The notes below the pieces were generated by a model. The model did not search any database and was not told the origin of the DNA. It worked only from the letters and a program-made list of their open reading frames with translations. Of a DNA stretch of 29,285 bases, positions 1 to 7,997 are shown in pieces. Within the stretch, counting starts at the first letter, position 1. Every line of letters begins with the position of its first letter. Position numbers and translations under genes: made by a program. The stretch covers positions 1 to 29,285 of the forward strand of contig BNYG01000027.1 of the NCBI GenBank assembly GCA_026000155.1, given 5' to 3'. This DNA is from Bacteroidia bacterium. Its GTDB lineage: Bacteria > Bacteroidota > Bacteroidia > Bacteroidales > Azobacteroidaceae.

Positions 1-50
1 ATTGAATAACTAAATAATAGACAGACTTTTTCGATTTTATAGTTAAATAT

Positions 51-82
51 TTTTTTTATTAAGAAAAAATAACATATCTTTG
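51..82 (+). promoter_or_regulatory. Predicted promoter for the SusC/SusD operon
   Basis: A TATCTTTG box at 75-82 matches the Bacteroidota -7 consensus TAnnTTTG. Twenty bases upstream, 51-54 reads TTTT, one base from the -33 consensus TTTG. Transcription would begin near 88, giving an untranslated leader of about 130 bases before the susC-like start at 219. Bases 1-218 are otherwise very AT-rich. I see no open frame, no clear riboswitch fold and no tRNA there. Confidence 0.6.
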
Positions 83-218
83 TACTTATAATATTCATTA
101 TGTAATATAAGCATCATAACTAAAAATATTTTTTAGTCAAAAAATGACAAATAGCGTATTGAATAAAATCTATAAAAGTTAGTGAGAATAATTAAAGTTT
201 TAATTTAAGGTAAAGTTT

Positions 219-3185
219 ATGAAAAGATTGAATTTACTCTTAGCGTGCTTTTTTATAAGCATGGGTTTAGCAATCGCACAAAACAAACAGGTATCAGGTA
301 CGGTGGCGGATGAAACCGGCGAGCCTGTTATTGGCGCGTCGGTTGTAGTTAAAGGGAATGCAACAATTGGTACGGTTACCGATTTAGATGGTAAATTTAC
401 ACTGTCGGTTCCAAGTGCTGCGCAAACGTTGGTTGTTAAATATCTGGGAATGCAAGATCAGGAAGTGGAAGCGGCATCTGATGTGCGTGTAACATTAAAG
501 CCTTCCGATAATTCCTTGGATGAGGTGATTGTTGTGGCGTATGGAACGGCCAAACGGGAAGCTAAAACAGGAGCTGTGGGCGTTGTGAGCGGAGCAAAAA
601 TCAACGAAGCCCCTGTGGTATCTGTGGACAAAGCGTTGAGTGGAAAAATTGCCGGCGTTTCCATTACGTCCAACACGGGACAACCGGGCGCAAGTTCCGA
701 TATCCGTATTCGTGGAACATCGTCTATTAATGCCGGAAATAACCCGCTGTGGGTGATTGACGGTATCCCTGTAATGAACGATAATACGAATGATTTTTTG
801 AATACCGGTAATATGCTTGCTTCATTAAACCCTAATGATATTGAATCGATTACGGTATTGAAAGATGCTGCTGCCGCTTCTATTTACGGTAGCCGTGCTG
901 CAAATGGTGTCGTATTGGTTACTACCAAAAGCGGCAAGGATGGAAAAACGAGTTTTTCGGCGCGTGCTAAATTTGGTACCTCCTGGTTGGCTAATGACAA
1001 TGGGTTTGGTATAATGAATGCGGAACAACTCTTGGGTTACCAAAGAGATGCTGCGATCAACGCCGGTGGAAACCCGGATAACCCAACCGCTACCTACTAT
1101 CGTCCGAAAGAAATATTGAGTCGTCCGCTTACTAACTGGATGGATCATTTGACGAGACAGGGAAGCATACAGGAATATGAACTTAACGCTTCAGGCAGTA
1201 ATGCTAAAGGCAAATACTACTCTTCATTAAACTATAACAAAACGGATGGTGTATTTTATGGTGTAGGATTAGAAAAAATTAGCGGACGATTGAATGCCGA
1301 CTACAAACTTACCAGTACATTGGAAAGCGGAACGAGGATTAATATAGCTTATGTGCAAGGACAGGACGTTCCCATGCAGTCGTTGTATTATTCAAACCCT
1401 GTATTTGCAGGTATGATGATTTTACCGTGGACACCCGCTTACAATGCAGAGGGAAATCACAATGTGGACATTCTGGAAAACAGCAATACCAACCCGCGGG
1501 CTACTGCCCAGTACGATGATCAGTATGGTAAAGCCTACCAGTTAATGGGAAATATGTATTTGCAATGGAAACCGGTCAAACAGCTTACTCTAAAAACAAC
1601 CAACGCTGTTGAAACAGTTAATGGCGAAGGACGTAGATACTGGTCTCCGGAAACCAATCAAGGTTCTACAACCTTGCAAACAACTATGAACAAATATCAA
1701 CAACTGACGACTTCCAATACAGCCACTTATGATGATGTATTTGATGATCATAATGTACGTTTGTTGCTGGGTCAGGAAGCAATGAAAAGAACAAGCGCCT
1801 ATCAATTTATTTATGCACCGGATGTAAACCCCGATATCCCTTACGTGCAAACGGCGCCACAATCGGGTGTGGAAGGAGAACAGTGGTATGAAGCCCAGAC
1901 GTTGTTATCCTACTTCGGAATGTTGGATTACAATTATCTCGAAAAATACTACCTGCAAGCCTCTTTGCGTATGGACGGTAGTTCCTTATTCGGATCCGAA
2001 AGTGTTTGGGGTACGTTCTATTCGCTCGGCTTATCGTGGAATCTTCACAAAGAAAACTTCCTGAAAGATCTGTCGTATGTCAATCTGCTTAAATTACGTG
2101 CAAGTTACGGATTGAATGGTAATAACAATATAGAACCTTACCGGGCTTATGGCGTATATAACAGCGCTAACTACAATGGAGCTGCAGGTATGCGTCCTTA
2201 TCGTCCGGCAAACCCTTATTTGTCGTGGGAAAAGAATGGAACCTGGAACGTGGGACTTGATTTTGCGTTGTTTGACAAATTAGACGGAAATATTGACGTC
2301 TATAATCGCAAGACCACCGATATGCTTTTGGATAAAAATGTGCCGCAAACCACAGGATTTTCCTCTAACTTCCTCAATGTCGGTTCACTTCAAAACAAGG
2401 GGGTTGAAATTCAATTGAATTACAACATTATTAATACCAACGACCTGAAATGGAGCGTAGGTGGAAATATTGCTTTCAACAAAACAAAAATTTTGGACCT
2501 TGGCGATAACGAGTTCATTGCTTATAGCGAAGATAGTCGTTTGAGGCATACAGTAGGTCAGTCGCTTTATACTTTCCACCTGCTTGATTATGCAGGTGTG
2601 GATCCTACCAATGGAGATGCCTTGTGGCGTGATGCAGACGGAAAGCTGACCAACGATTACAGTAAAGCGCGTTATGATGATACTGCATCACCCGAACCCA
2701 AATTTATCGGCGGATTTAATACGAGTTTATCATGGCAAGGTTTTCAATTGGGCGCCTTCTTCGAATTTAAAGGAGGAAATCAGGTTCTGTTGATAGAAAA
2801 ACGTTATTTGGAATCGGATGGTAATCAAATGTCTCAAAATCAAGTGAATACGGCGTTAAATTATTGGAAAAAACCGGGTGATACCGGCGTGAACCCCAAA
2901 CCGATAGCAGGAAACTCTACCAACAGTAACAGTTTCAGTACTACCCGTTTTCTGCAAAAAGGAGATTACTTGCGTATCAAAGATGTTACACTGTCGTATG
3001 CTTTTCCCAAAAAACAGTTGGATAAAGTCAAAATCGGCGGTCTTAAATTGTATGTGAGTGCACAAAATATTTACACTTTCCACGATGTGGACTGGTGGGA
3101 TCCTGAACGGGGTGTGGATGGTATCGGATACGGTATTTATCCGATGACCAAAGCATTCATAGGTGGACTTGAATTGTCATTTTAA
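219..3185 (+). CDS. SusC/RagA-like TonB-dependent outer-membrane transporter
   Basis: This is a 988-residue outer-membrane transporter that would import a ligand captured by the neighbouring SusD-like lipoprotein, powered by TonB. Residues 1-21 are a Sec signal peptide ending in AIA before QNKQ. Residues 24-95 form the carboxypeptidase-regulatory-like beta domain typical of SusC. The TonB-box region is DEVIVVAYGT (101-110). The plug follows, with VIDGIPV near 179-185 and the SusC signature segment GSRAANGVVLVTTKSG near 225-240. The rest is a beta-barrel that ends in an aromatic residue (LELSF), as outer-membrane barrels do. It is the first gene of a four-gene run with gaps of about 20-40 bases. 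No extra N-terminal STN domain is present, so direct anti-sigma signalling is unlikely. The substrate cannot be read from sequence; the absence of glycosidases and the peptidases downstream hint at peptides. Confidence 0.95.
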   Translation: MKRLNLLLACFFISMGLAIAQNKQVSGTVADETGEPVIGASVVVKGNATIGTVTDLDGKFTLSVPSAAQTLVVKYLGMQDQEVEAASDVRVTLKPSDNSLDEVIVVAYGTAKREAKTGAVGVVSGAKINEAPVVSVDKALSGKIAGVSITSNTGQPGASSDIRIRGTSSINAGNNPLWVIDGIPVMNDNTNDFLNTGNMLASLNPNDIESITVLKDAAAASIYGSRAANGVVLVTTKSGKDGKTSFSARAKFGTSWLANDNGFGIMNAEQLLGYQRDAAINAGGNPDNPTATYYRPKEILSRPLTNWMDHLTRQGSIQEYELNASGSNAKGKYYSSLNYNKTDGVFYGVGLEKISGRLNADYKLTSTLESGTRINIAYVQGQDVPMQSLYYSNPVFAGMMILPWTPAYNAEGNHNVDILENSNTNPRATAQYDDQYGKAYQLMGNMYLQWKPVKQLTLKTTNAVETVNGEGRRYWSPETNQGSTTLQTTMNKYQQLTTSNTATYDDVFDDHNVRLLLGQEAMKRTSAYQFIYAPDVNPDIPYVQTAPQSGVEGEQWYEAQTLLSYFGMLDYNYLEKYYLQASLRMDGSSLFGSESVWGTFYSLGLSWNLHKENFLKDLSYVNLLKLRASYGLNGNNNIEPYRAYGVYNSANYNGAAGMRPYRPANPYLSWEKNGTWNVGLDFALFDKLDGNIDVYNRKTTDMLLDKNVPQTTGFSSNFLNVGSLQNKGVEIQLNYNIINTNDLKWSVGGNIAFNKTKILDLGDNEFIAYSEDSRLRHTVGQSLYTFHLLDYAGVDPTNGDALWRDADGKLTNDYSKARYDDTASPEPKFIGGFNTSLSWQGFQLGAFFEFKGGNQVLLIEKRYLESDGNQMSQNQVNTALNYWKKPGDTGVNPKPIAGNSTNSNSFSTTRFLQKGDYLRIKDVTLSYAFPKKQLDKVKIGGLKLYVSAQNIYTFHDVDWWDPERGVDGIGYGIYPMTKAFIGGLELSF

Positions 3186-3204
3186 TTGAAAATTGAATAA
3201 AGAT

Positions 3205-4638
3205 ATGAAAAAGATATTGATATTAAGTTTTGTAGCGACAACCTTGTTGCTCACGAGTTGCAAAGATTTCCTCACCGAGGAACCAATTATGCAACAAAGT
3301 ACCGAACTTTCCCTCGCTAAATACGATGGATTAGATAATGCTACTGTTGGCGCTTACGCTCCATTGGTTTCCATAAACTGGTATGGAGCTTCGTTTGTAC
3401 TGGATGCTGAAATGCGTAGCGGTAACGGATACCGGGATGTGGACAAAAATTCGGGACGTTATACCGTAGCCTACGACTTAAACTATACCTCTAATGCTAC
3501 ACCGGCATTGTGGGGTACTGCCTATTATGTCATATCGGCAGCAAACAATGTCATAGATAATTTGGATGGTAAAGCAGGTATTGGTGGAGTTACTCAGCAA
3601 GACATAGACAATCTCCATGCGGAGTGTCTCTTTCTGCGTGCTTTAGCGCACTTCGATTTGGTACGTACTTATGGGAAACAATACACGGTGGATAAGACCG
3701 CACTCGGAGTTCCTTATGTTCTCCATACCGACGCAGTCGGACAGCCGGAAAGAGACAACGTGGAAACGGTGTATAATAATATCGTTGCCGACTTGTCAAC
3801 CGCAGAAGGACTTATCGCCGCCGACTACTCCCGTGAAGGTGTTGCCGACGCTAAATCGGTAGTAAGCAAACTCGCTATTCAGGCTTTACTGTCGCGGGTA
3901 TATCTCTATATGGGTGAGTGGCAGAAAGCAGCCAACTACGCTACCACAGTTATAAATAGTGGTGAATTTTCTTTATGGGCAGCGGACAAATATGCTGCAG
4001 CATATAAAGAAGACGCTCCTGAAGGCGGAGAAGTGATATTTGAAGTGTATGGCTTGAAATCCAACACTTACGATGGATATTGGGATGCCATTACATGGGA
4101 AACAAGCGCTGACAAAGATGGGTATTCCGATTGCGCTGCAAGCAAAGATCTTATTTCGCTTTATGCAGACGGTGATGTTAGAGGAAAGATGTTTCTTAAT
4201 AATCCGGAAATGGCGCCCGACACTTACTGGACAACCAAATATGCCGGAAAAGATAAAGGCCGTCCCGATGTAAGCAATACAATTGTATTGCGCCTGAGCG
4301 AAATGTACCTCAACAGAGCCGAAGCTCTTGCGCATGGAGCTGCAATATCCGGAGCTTCTACACTATCCGACATTAATACAATCCGCGAAAAACGGGATGC
4401 TGAATTATATGATAATCCATCTTCTGTAGATGTGTTATTGGAACGCCGGTTGGAACTGGCTTGGGAAGGACATTTTTGGTATGACCTTGCCCGTACAAAA
4501 GGTAGCGTTACCCGCACGGACTATAGTGGTTCGGAAACAAACCGGAATGTACCTGCCGACAGCAAATATTGGGCATTGCCTATCAATGTTCGAGAATTGG
4601 ATGTGAACCCGAATCTTGTGCAAAATCCGGGGTATTAA
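3205..4638 (+). CDS. SusD/RagB-like surface nutrient-binding lipoprotein
   Basis: This 477-residue lipoprotein would sit as a lid on the SusC-like barrel and capture the ligand. I chose the ATG at 3205, which begins MKKILILSF, over a TTG at 3193: it gives a clean lipoprotein signal with lipobox LLTSC and lipidated Cys19. Acidic residues follow the cysteine a few positions later (KDFLTEE). SusD-type features are visible: the helical repeat region with LHAECLFLRALAHFDLVRTYG, the C-terminal helix LRLSEMYLNRAEALA, and the conserved RRLELAWEGHFWYDLAR before the end. It starts 19 bases after the susC-like stop, so the two are almost certainly co-transcribed. The ligand is unknown. Confidence 0.94.
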   Translation: MKKILILSFVATTLLLTSCKDFLTEEPIMQQSTELSLAKYDGLDNATVGAYAPLVSINWYGASFVLDAEMRSGNGYRDVDKNSGRYTVAYDLNYTSNATPALWGTAYYVISAANNVIDNLDGKAGIGGVTQQDIDNLHAECLFLRALAHFDLVRTYGKQYTVDKTALGVPYVLHTDAVGQPERDNVETVYNNIVADLSTAEGLIAADYSREGVADAKSVVSKLAIQALLSRVYLYMGEWQKAANYATTVINSGEFSLWAADKYAAAYKEDAPEGGEVIFEVYGLKSNTYDGYWDAITWETSADKDGYSDCAASKDLISLYADGDVRGKMFLNNPEMAPDTYWTTKYAGKDKGRPDVSNTIVLRLSEMYLNRAEALAHGAAISGASTLSDINTIREKRDAELYDNPSSVDVLLERRLELAWEGHFWYDLARTKGSVTRTDYSGSETNRNVPADSKYWALPINVRELDVNPNLVQNPGY

Positions 4639-4674
4639 TTAATTATAGTTTATTAATTCGTAATAGATAAAAAT

Positions 4675-5544
4675 ATGAAAAAAATAGCAATCTATTTAAG
4701 CATTTTGGCGAGCGTAACGTTTAGTGCGTGCGAGCTGAATGAATCTCCCGAATTTAACGATGCGGATGCCTTTGTGGCATTGGCTCCCGAAAAAACTTCG
4801 GTAGCGGAAAATGCAGGCACTTTTATTGTATCTGTACGCCTTACTTCGCTGGCAGCAAAAACCTCGACAATTGCCTTTGAAATAATTGACAGTACGGCTG
4901 TGCAAGGTCGAGACTTTGAACTGAATGGCGGAGCTACCACACTTACTTTCGACGGATCAAATCCTGTTCAAAATATTAAATTTAACATCATCTCTCACGA
5001 AGGTGAGTTTACAGGTGACCGGGTATTCGGAATTAAAATTACAAATGGCGGCTCTGTAAATGTAGGTAGTAAAGATGTCGTTTATCTGACAATACTTGAT
5101 CTTGACCATCCGTTGTCTTTCATTTTAGGTGAATTTACGGCAACTGCTACCAGTTATTTCAACGGTACGGAAGCGTGGACAGTTACGTTGTCCAAAGATA
5201 TTTCCGACACCAAGAAAGTGTGGATAACCAATTTGGTTGCAGGCGGTTCCAGTGCATCGACTCCTGTGTTTGGTATTGTGAACGATGAAAAAACTGAAAT
5301 TAAGATTCCTGTAGGACAGACTATTGCTACATCGTCTTCTTATCCTACGATTTTGTTGGAAGGTTATTATGGTCCTGATGGAGAAGTTGAAATTTCCGAC
5401 GGAGAATCAATTACCGGTCTGATAGATCCAAATGGTACTATTCACATTCAAGATGAATTTGGTAGCCATGTCTATAATGCAAGTGGTGCGTCTGCAGGTT
5501 GGTATAATATATTCCAAGCGGATGGAGTATTTACCAAAAAATAA
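4675..5544 (+). CDS. Surface lipoprotein with Calx-beta-like domain, SusCD-associated
   Basis: This 289-residue protein has a lipoprotein signal (MKKIAIYLSILASVTFSAC, lipidated Cys19). Residues of about 30-145 resemble a Calx-beta domain: FVALAPEKTSVAENAGTF, then AVQGRDFEL and a closing VYLTILDLD. The second half (about 150-289) is beta-rich and ends in a segment with GYYGPDGEVEISDGESI and FGSHVYNASG. I do not recognise it as a named family beyond the lipoproteins often found third in Sus-type operons. It lies 36 bases after the SusD-like gene and 33 before the next lipoprotein. A role as an accessory surface binding protein for the SusCD ligand is inferred from position only. Confidence 0.8.
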   Translation: MKKIAIYLSILASVTFSACELNESPEFNDADAFVALAPEKTSVAENAGTFIVSVRLTSLAAKTSTIAFEIIDSTAVQGRDFELNGGATTLTFDGSNPVQNIKFNIISHEGEFTGDRVFGIKITNGGSVNVGSKDVVYLTILDLDHPLSFILGEFTATATSYFNGTEAWTVTLSKDISDTKKVWITNLVAGGSSASTPVFGIVNDEKTEIKIPVGQTIATSSSYPTILLEGYYGPDGEVEISDGESITGLIDPNGTIHIQDEFGSHVYNASGASAGWYNIFQADGVFTKK

Positions 5545-5577
5545 ATTTGATAAACAGTAATTTAATTTTAAGAAGAT

Positions 5578-7239
5578 ATGAAAAAATATTTAGCATATAT
5601 TACGGTTTGTGCGGCAATATTTGCCGTCGGCTGTACTGATTTTGGAGAAGAAAATCAGCTGACTTTGCCGGATGCTCCGTTAGTGGCAATATCAAATGTT
5701 GTTGCCGAAGAGGCTGGCAACAGTATTACATTTACTGTAGCTCCGGCCGGAACTGCGGGATACTATTCGTGGGTGGTGGTTGAATCCGAACTGGCCGATT
5801 CGACTGTTTCGGCAGATCGTGTGCTTAAACTGTTAGAAGCAGGTAAAGCGAATGGACTTATCAACTATGCCGATAAACAAAGTGCGACTATAACCGTTGA
5901 AAATCTGACTCCCTTCACGGTTTATCAGATTTACGCTGTCGCAGCAAGTCCCGACGGTGTGGTGAGCGCAGTGCAAAATACGCACATTCGTACACTCGAC
6001 GATGGAAGCAAACCCACTCCGCAAGCAGTAGCTGTGGCAGATACTACCGTTACGCTCACTTTCCACGAACCATTGCGATTGGGAACCGGTAAAGTTTTCG
6101 TTTCGTATTTTGCTAAAAATACTCTTTCGGGTGCTAATCCCTTGGTTGTAGCCCCGGGTTATGAAGATTATAATCCACAGAATATTGCCATTCAAGCATC
6201 TGCCCTGTCGATCAATGGAAACGCTTTGGTAATTAAACTTCCTGCTGCGCCTGCCGGCGCTTATGCCAGCATTACTTACGAAGCAGGTGCAGTAACCGAC
6301 TTGCAAGGTAATTTGTCGAGTGCATTTACTGCAAAAGCCGACACGCTGGTAAATGGTGCGCCTGCACGTGGAATTACAGTGCATCTTGCCAACAAAACGT
6401 GGGCATTGCACAGCGAATTTGAAGAACTCAACCCCGATACAGTGGCTACTTTTGCTGAGTGGGAAGATTTGATAATTCCTGCTTATCCCGATAATGGCAT
6501 TGCTGTGGCTAAAAAAGTAGCAACCGTCATTCCAACTGTCATTTACCACGAACCCGGTAAAACGACTACAGTAGAGGTTACATCATGGGGCAGAGTGTCG
6601 GGTATTCCTGCCTTTATGTTGCCTGAAGAACCTGCACGCGGAGCTACTGTTGATCTTGTTGTTCCGGCAGGCGCTTACGAAGATGTGTATGGCAACACAA
6701 GTAAAGCCCTGACCGTGGAAGGTAATTATCTTTACAGTTACGGATATACCTTGGATGCCATTGTAGGAACTTACGATATTGCTGTAACAAGTTACTGGGA
6801 TGGCCCTTTAACAGAAACGGGTATTGTAATAGAAAAAGCAGCGGATTCCGATACTTTATTGGTAAAGAATTTGTTGGATGTGGGTACAGAAATAAAAGCG
6901 GTCTTTGATCCTGTTGCAGGGCTTCTTATTCTTGACGATGAGCAATTATTGTTAGCAGATGTTAATTTTGGAGCGTCAGGAACAGGTGATATTTACTTTG
7001 TAAATGCGGATGCTTCTGCACCGGTTGTATTTAATGTACCGGTTGCGGGTGCCATGACTTCACCGGTTCAAATGTGGGGATATTATATCGACCCGCTTGG
7101 ATGGTATGATGTATATACCGAATCGGTATGGACTCGTACTTCAACCGGTACGTCTGCTGCACCTGCTTCCCTAAGGGCATCAAAAGTGATACCAACCAAA
7201 ATACATACACTGAAAGATAGCCGTAAATTCAGCCTGTAA
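5578..7239 (+). CDS. Multi-domain Ig-like surface lipoprotein, last gene of SusCD operon
   Basis: This 553-residue protein has a lipoprotein signal MKKYLAYITVCAAIFAVGC (Cys19) followed by TDFGEEN. Residues of about 35-140 look like a fibronectin type III or Ig-like fold (ITFTVAPAGTAGYYSWVVVE, then YQIYAVAASPDGVVS). Two further repeated units follow at roughly 140-250 and 255-385. Both contain a beta-strand segment after 'ITVHLANKTW' or 'AVAVADTTVTLTF' and a GAYxxxxYxN-like close (DLQGNLSS and DVYGNTSKA). The C-terminal about 150 residues (YTLDAIVGTYDIAVTSYWDG onward) resemble the beta-rich end of other SusCD-associated lipoproteins. No enzyme motif is seen. The intrinsic terminator 27 bases downstream marks the end of the operon. 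An accessory binding role is inferred. Confidence 0.8.
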   Translation: MKKYLAYITVCAAIFAVGCTDFGEENQLTLPDAPLVAISNVVAEEAGNSITFTVAPAGTAGYYSWVVVESELADSTVSADRVLKLLEAGKANGLINYADKQSATITVENLTPFTVYQIYAVAASPDGVVSAVQNTHIRTLDDGSKPTPQAVAVADTTVTLTFHEPLRLGTGKVFVSYFAKNTLSGANPLVVAPGYEDYNPQNIAIQASALSINGNALVIKLPAAPAGAYASITYEAGAVTDLQGNLSSAFTAKADTLVNGAPARGITVHLANKTWALHSEFEELNPDTVATFAEWEDLIIPAYPDNGIAVAKKVATVIPTVIYHEPGKTTTVEVTSWGRVSGIPAFMLPEEPARGATVDLVVPAGAYEDVYGNTSKALTVEGNYLYSYGYTLDAIVGTYDIAVTSYWDGPLTETGIVIEKAADSDTLLVKNLLDVGTEIKAVFDPVAGLLILDDEQLLLADVNFGASGTGDIYFVNADASAPVVFNVPVAGAMTSPVQMWGYYIDPLGWYDVYTESVWTRTSTGTSAAPASLRASKVIPTKIHTLKDSRKFSL

Positions 7240-7265
7240 TAATTGCTTGGCAATTGTTAAATAAT

Positions 7266-7310
7266 TCAAGAGAGCATCCTGATAAAGGATGTTCTCTTGA
7301 TTATTTTTTT
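7266..7310 (+). terminator. Intrinsic terminator after the SusCD operon
   Basis: Left arm TCAAGAGAGCATCCT (7266-7280), loop GATAA (7281-7285), and right arm AGGATGTTCTCTTGA (7286-7300) form 15 pairs including one G-U. A run of seven T follows at 7304-7310. This is the strongest terminator in the window. The next start codon is only 21 bases downstream and no promoter box is visible in between. Confidence 0.9.
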
Positions 7311-7331
7311 AGAAAATATAAATTTAAGAAT

Positions 7332-7997
7332 ATGATACGGAAAATACTTTTTAGCTTAATTGTTTTGTGTGGCGCTACAGTAAGTATGGCGCAGGAGGTT
7401 ACCACAATGTGGCCCTATATCTATTCGGATTTCCAAAAAGGTACCGTATATTTCAAAGACCAACAGATACTGGAGGCACCCGTAAACGTACACTTGCTCA
7501 AAAGTTCATTGCACTATTTGGATAAAGACCAGATAAAAGAAGCTGAATCATCGGATATTGTACTTGTACAAATAGGATCCGACCGCTACTATATGCGTAA
7601 CAATCAGTTGATGCGTGTAGTGACCGGCGACAGTATAGGCTTCATAGCCGAACTTGTTACAGCTGATTTTAATGCGCTCGCGGAAAGCGGCGGCGCTTAC
7701 GGCTCGTCTTCCAGCGTGCAGGCAACCCGCAAACTTTCTTCTGTGGAAATTGGCGGCGTGAGTATCACCAACCATGTAGAATTGAAAAGCAAGAAAGATG
7801 CAGGTTCATTGCTTCCGCTTACTAAAAAATATTACATTGTAACAGAAGACCAAGTTTATCCTGCCAACAAGAAAGGATTTGAGTCACAACTGCCTGAGAA
7901 CAAACGAAACGCTTTTAAGCAATTTATAAAGCAAAATAAAATAAAATGGAACAAACCCGAATCGCTGATCGCATTGCTGGAATTTTTGAAAGATTGA
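7332..7997 (+). CDS. Small secreted protein of unknown function upstream of S8 peptidase
   Basis: This 221-residue protein has a Sec signal peptide MIRKILFSLIVLCGATVSMAQ, cleaved before EVTTMW. The frame remains open upstream to 7254, but that stretch runs through the terminator stem, so the ATG at 7332 is chosen. The mature part shows a beta-rich N-terminal section (YIYSDFQKGTVYFKDQQ, then SDIVLVQIGSDRYYMRNNQ), a glycine/serine-rich stretch (ESGGAYGSSSS) near residues 117-126, and a Lys-rich helical C-terminus. I do not recognise a domain family. Its stop codon overlaps the proposed TTG start of the peptidase gene (TTGA, 7994-7997). The tight coupling suggests a partner, chaperone or substrate of that peptidase; this is inference only. 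Confidence 0.8.
   Translation: MIRKILFSLIVLCGATVSMAQEVTTMWPYIYSDFQKGTVYFKDQQILEAPVNVHLLKSSLHYLDKDQIKEAESSDIVLVQIGSDRYYMRNNQLMRVVTGDSIGFIAELVTADFNALAESGGAYGSSSSVQATRKLSSVEIGGVSITNHVELKSKKDAGSLLPLTKKYYIVTEDQVYPANKKGFESQLPENKRNAFKQFIKQNKIKWNKPESLIALLEFLKD

Noticed and set aside
5833..6549. A 238-codon open frame antisense to the Ig-like lipoprotein gene
   Set aside because: Composition mirrors the coding strand, there is no promoter, and the sense gene has a clear lipoprotein signal and operon position.
7946..7993. ATG start for the S8 peptidase at 7946
   Set aside because: It adds 16 charged residues in front of the hydrophobic core and overlaps the upstream gene by 52 bases. The TTG at 7994 gives a proper lipoprotein signal and a TTGA overlap. 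It cannot be fully excluded without N-terminal data.
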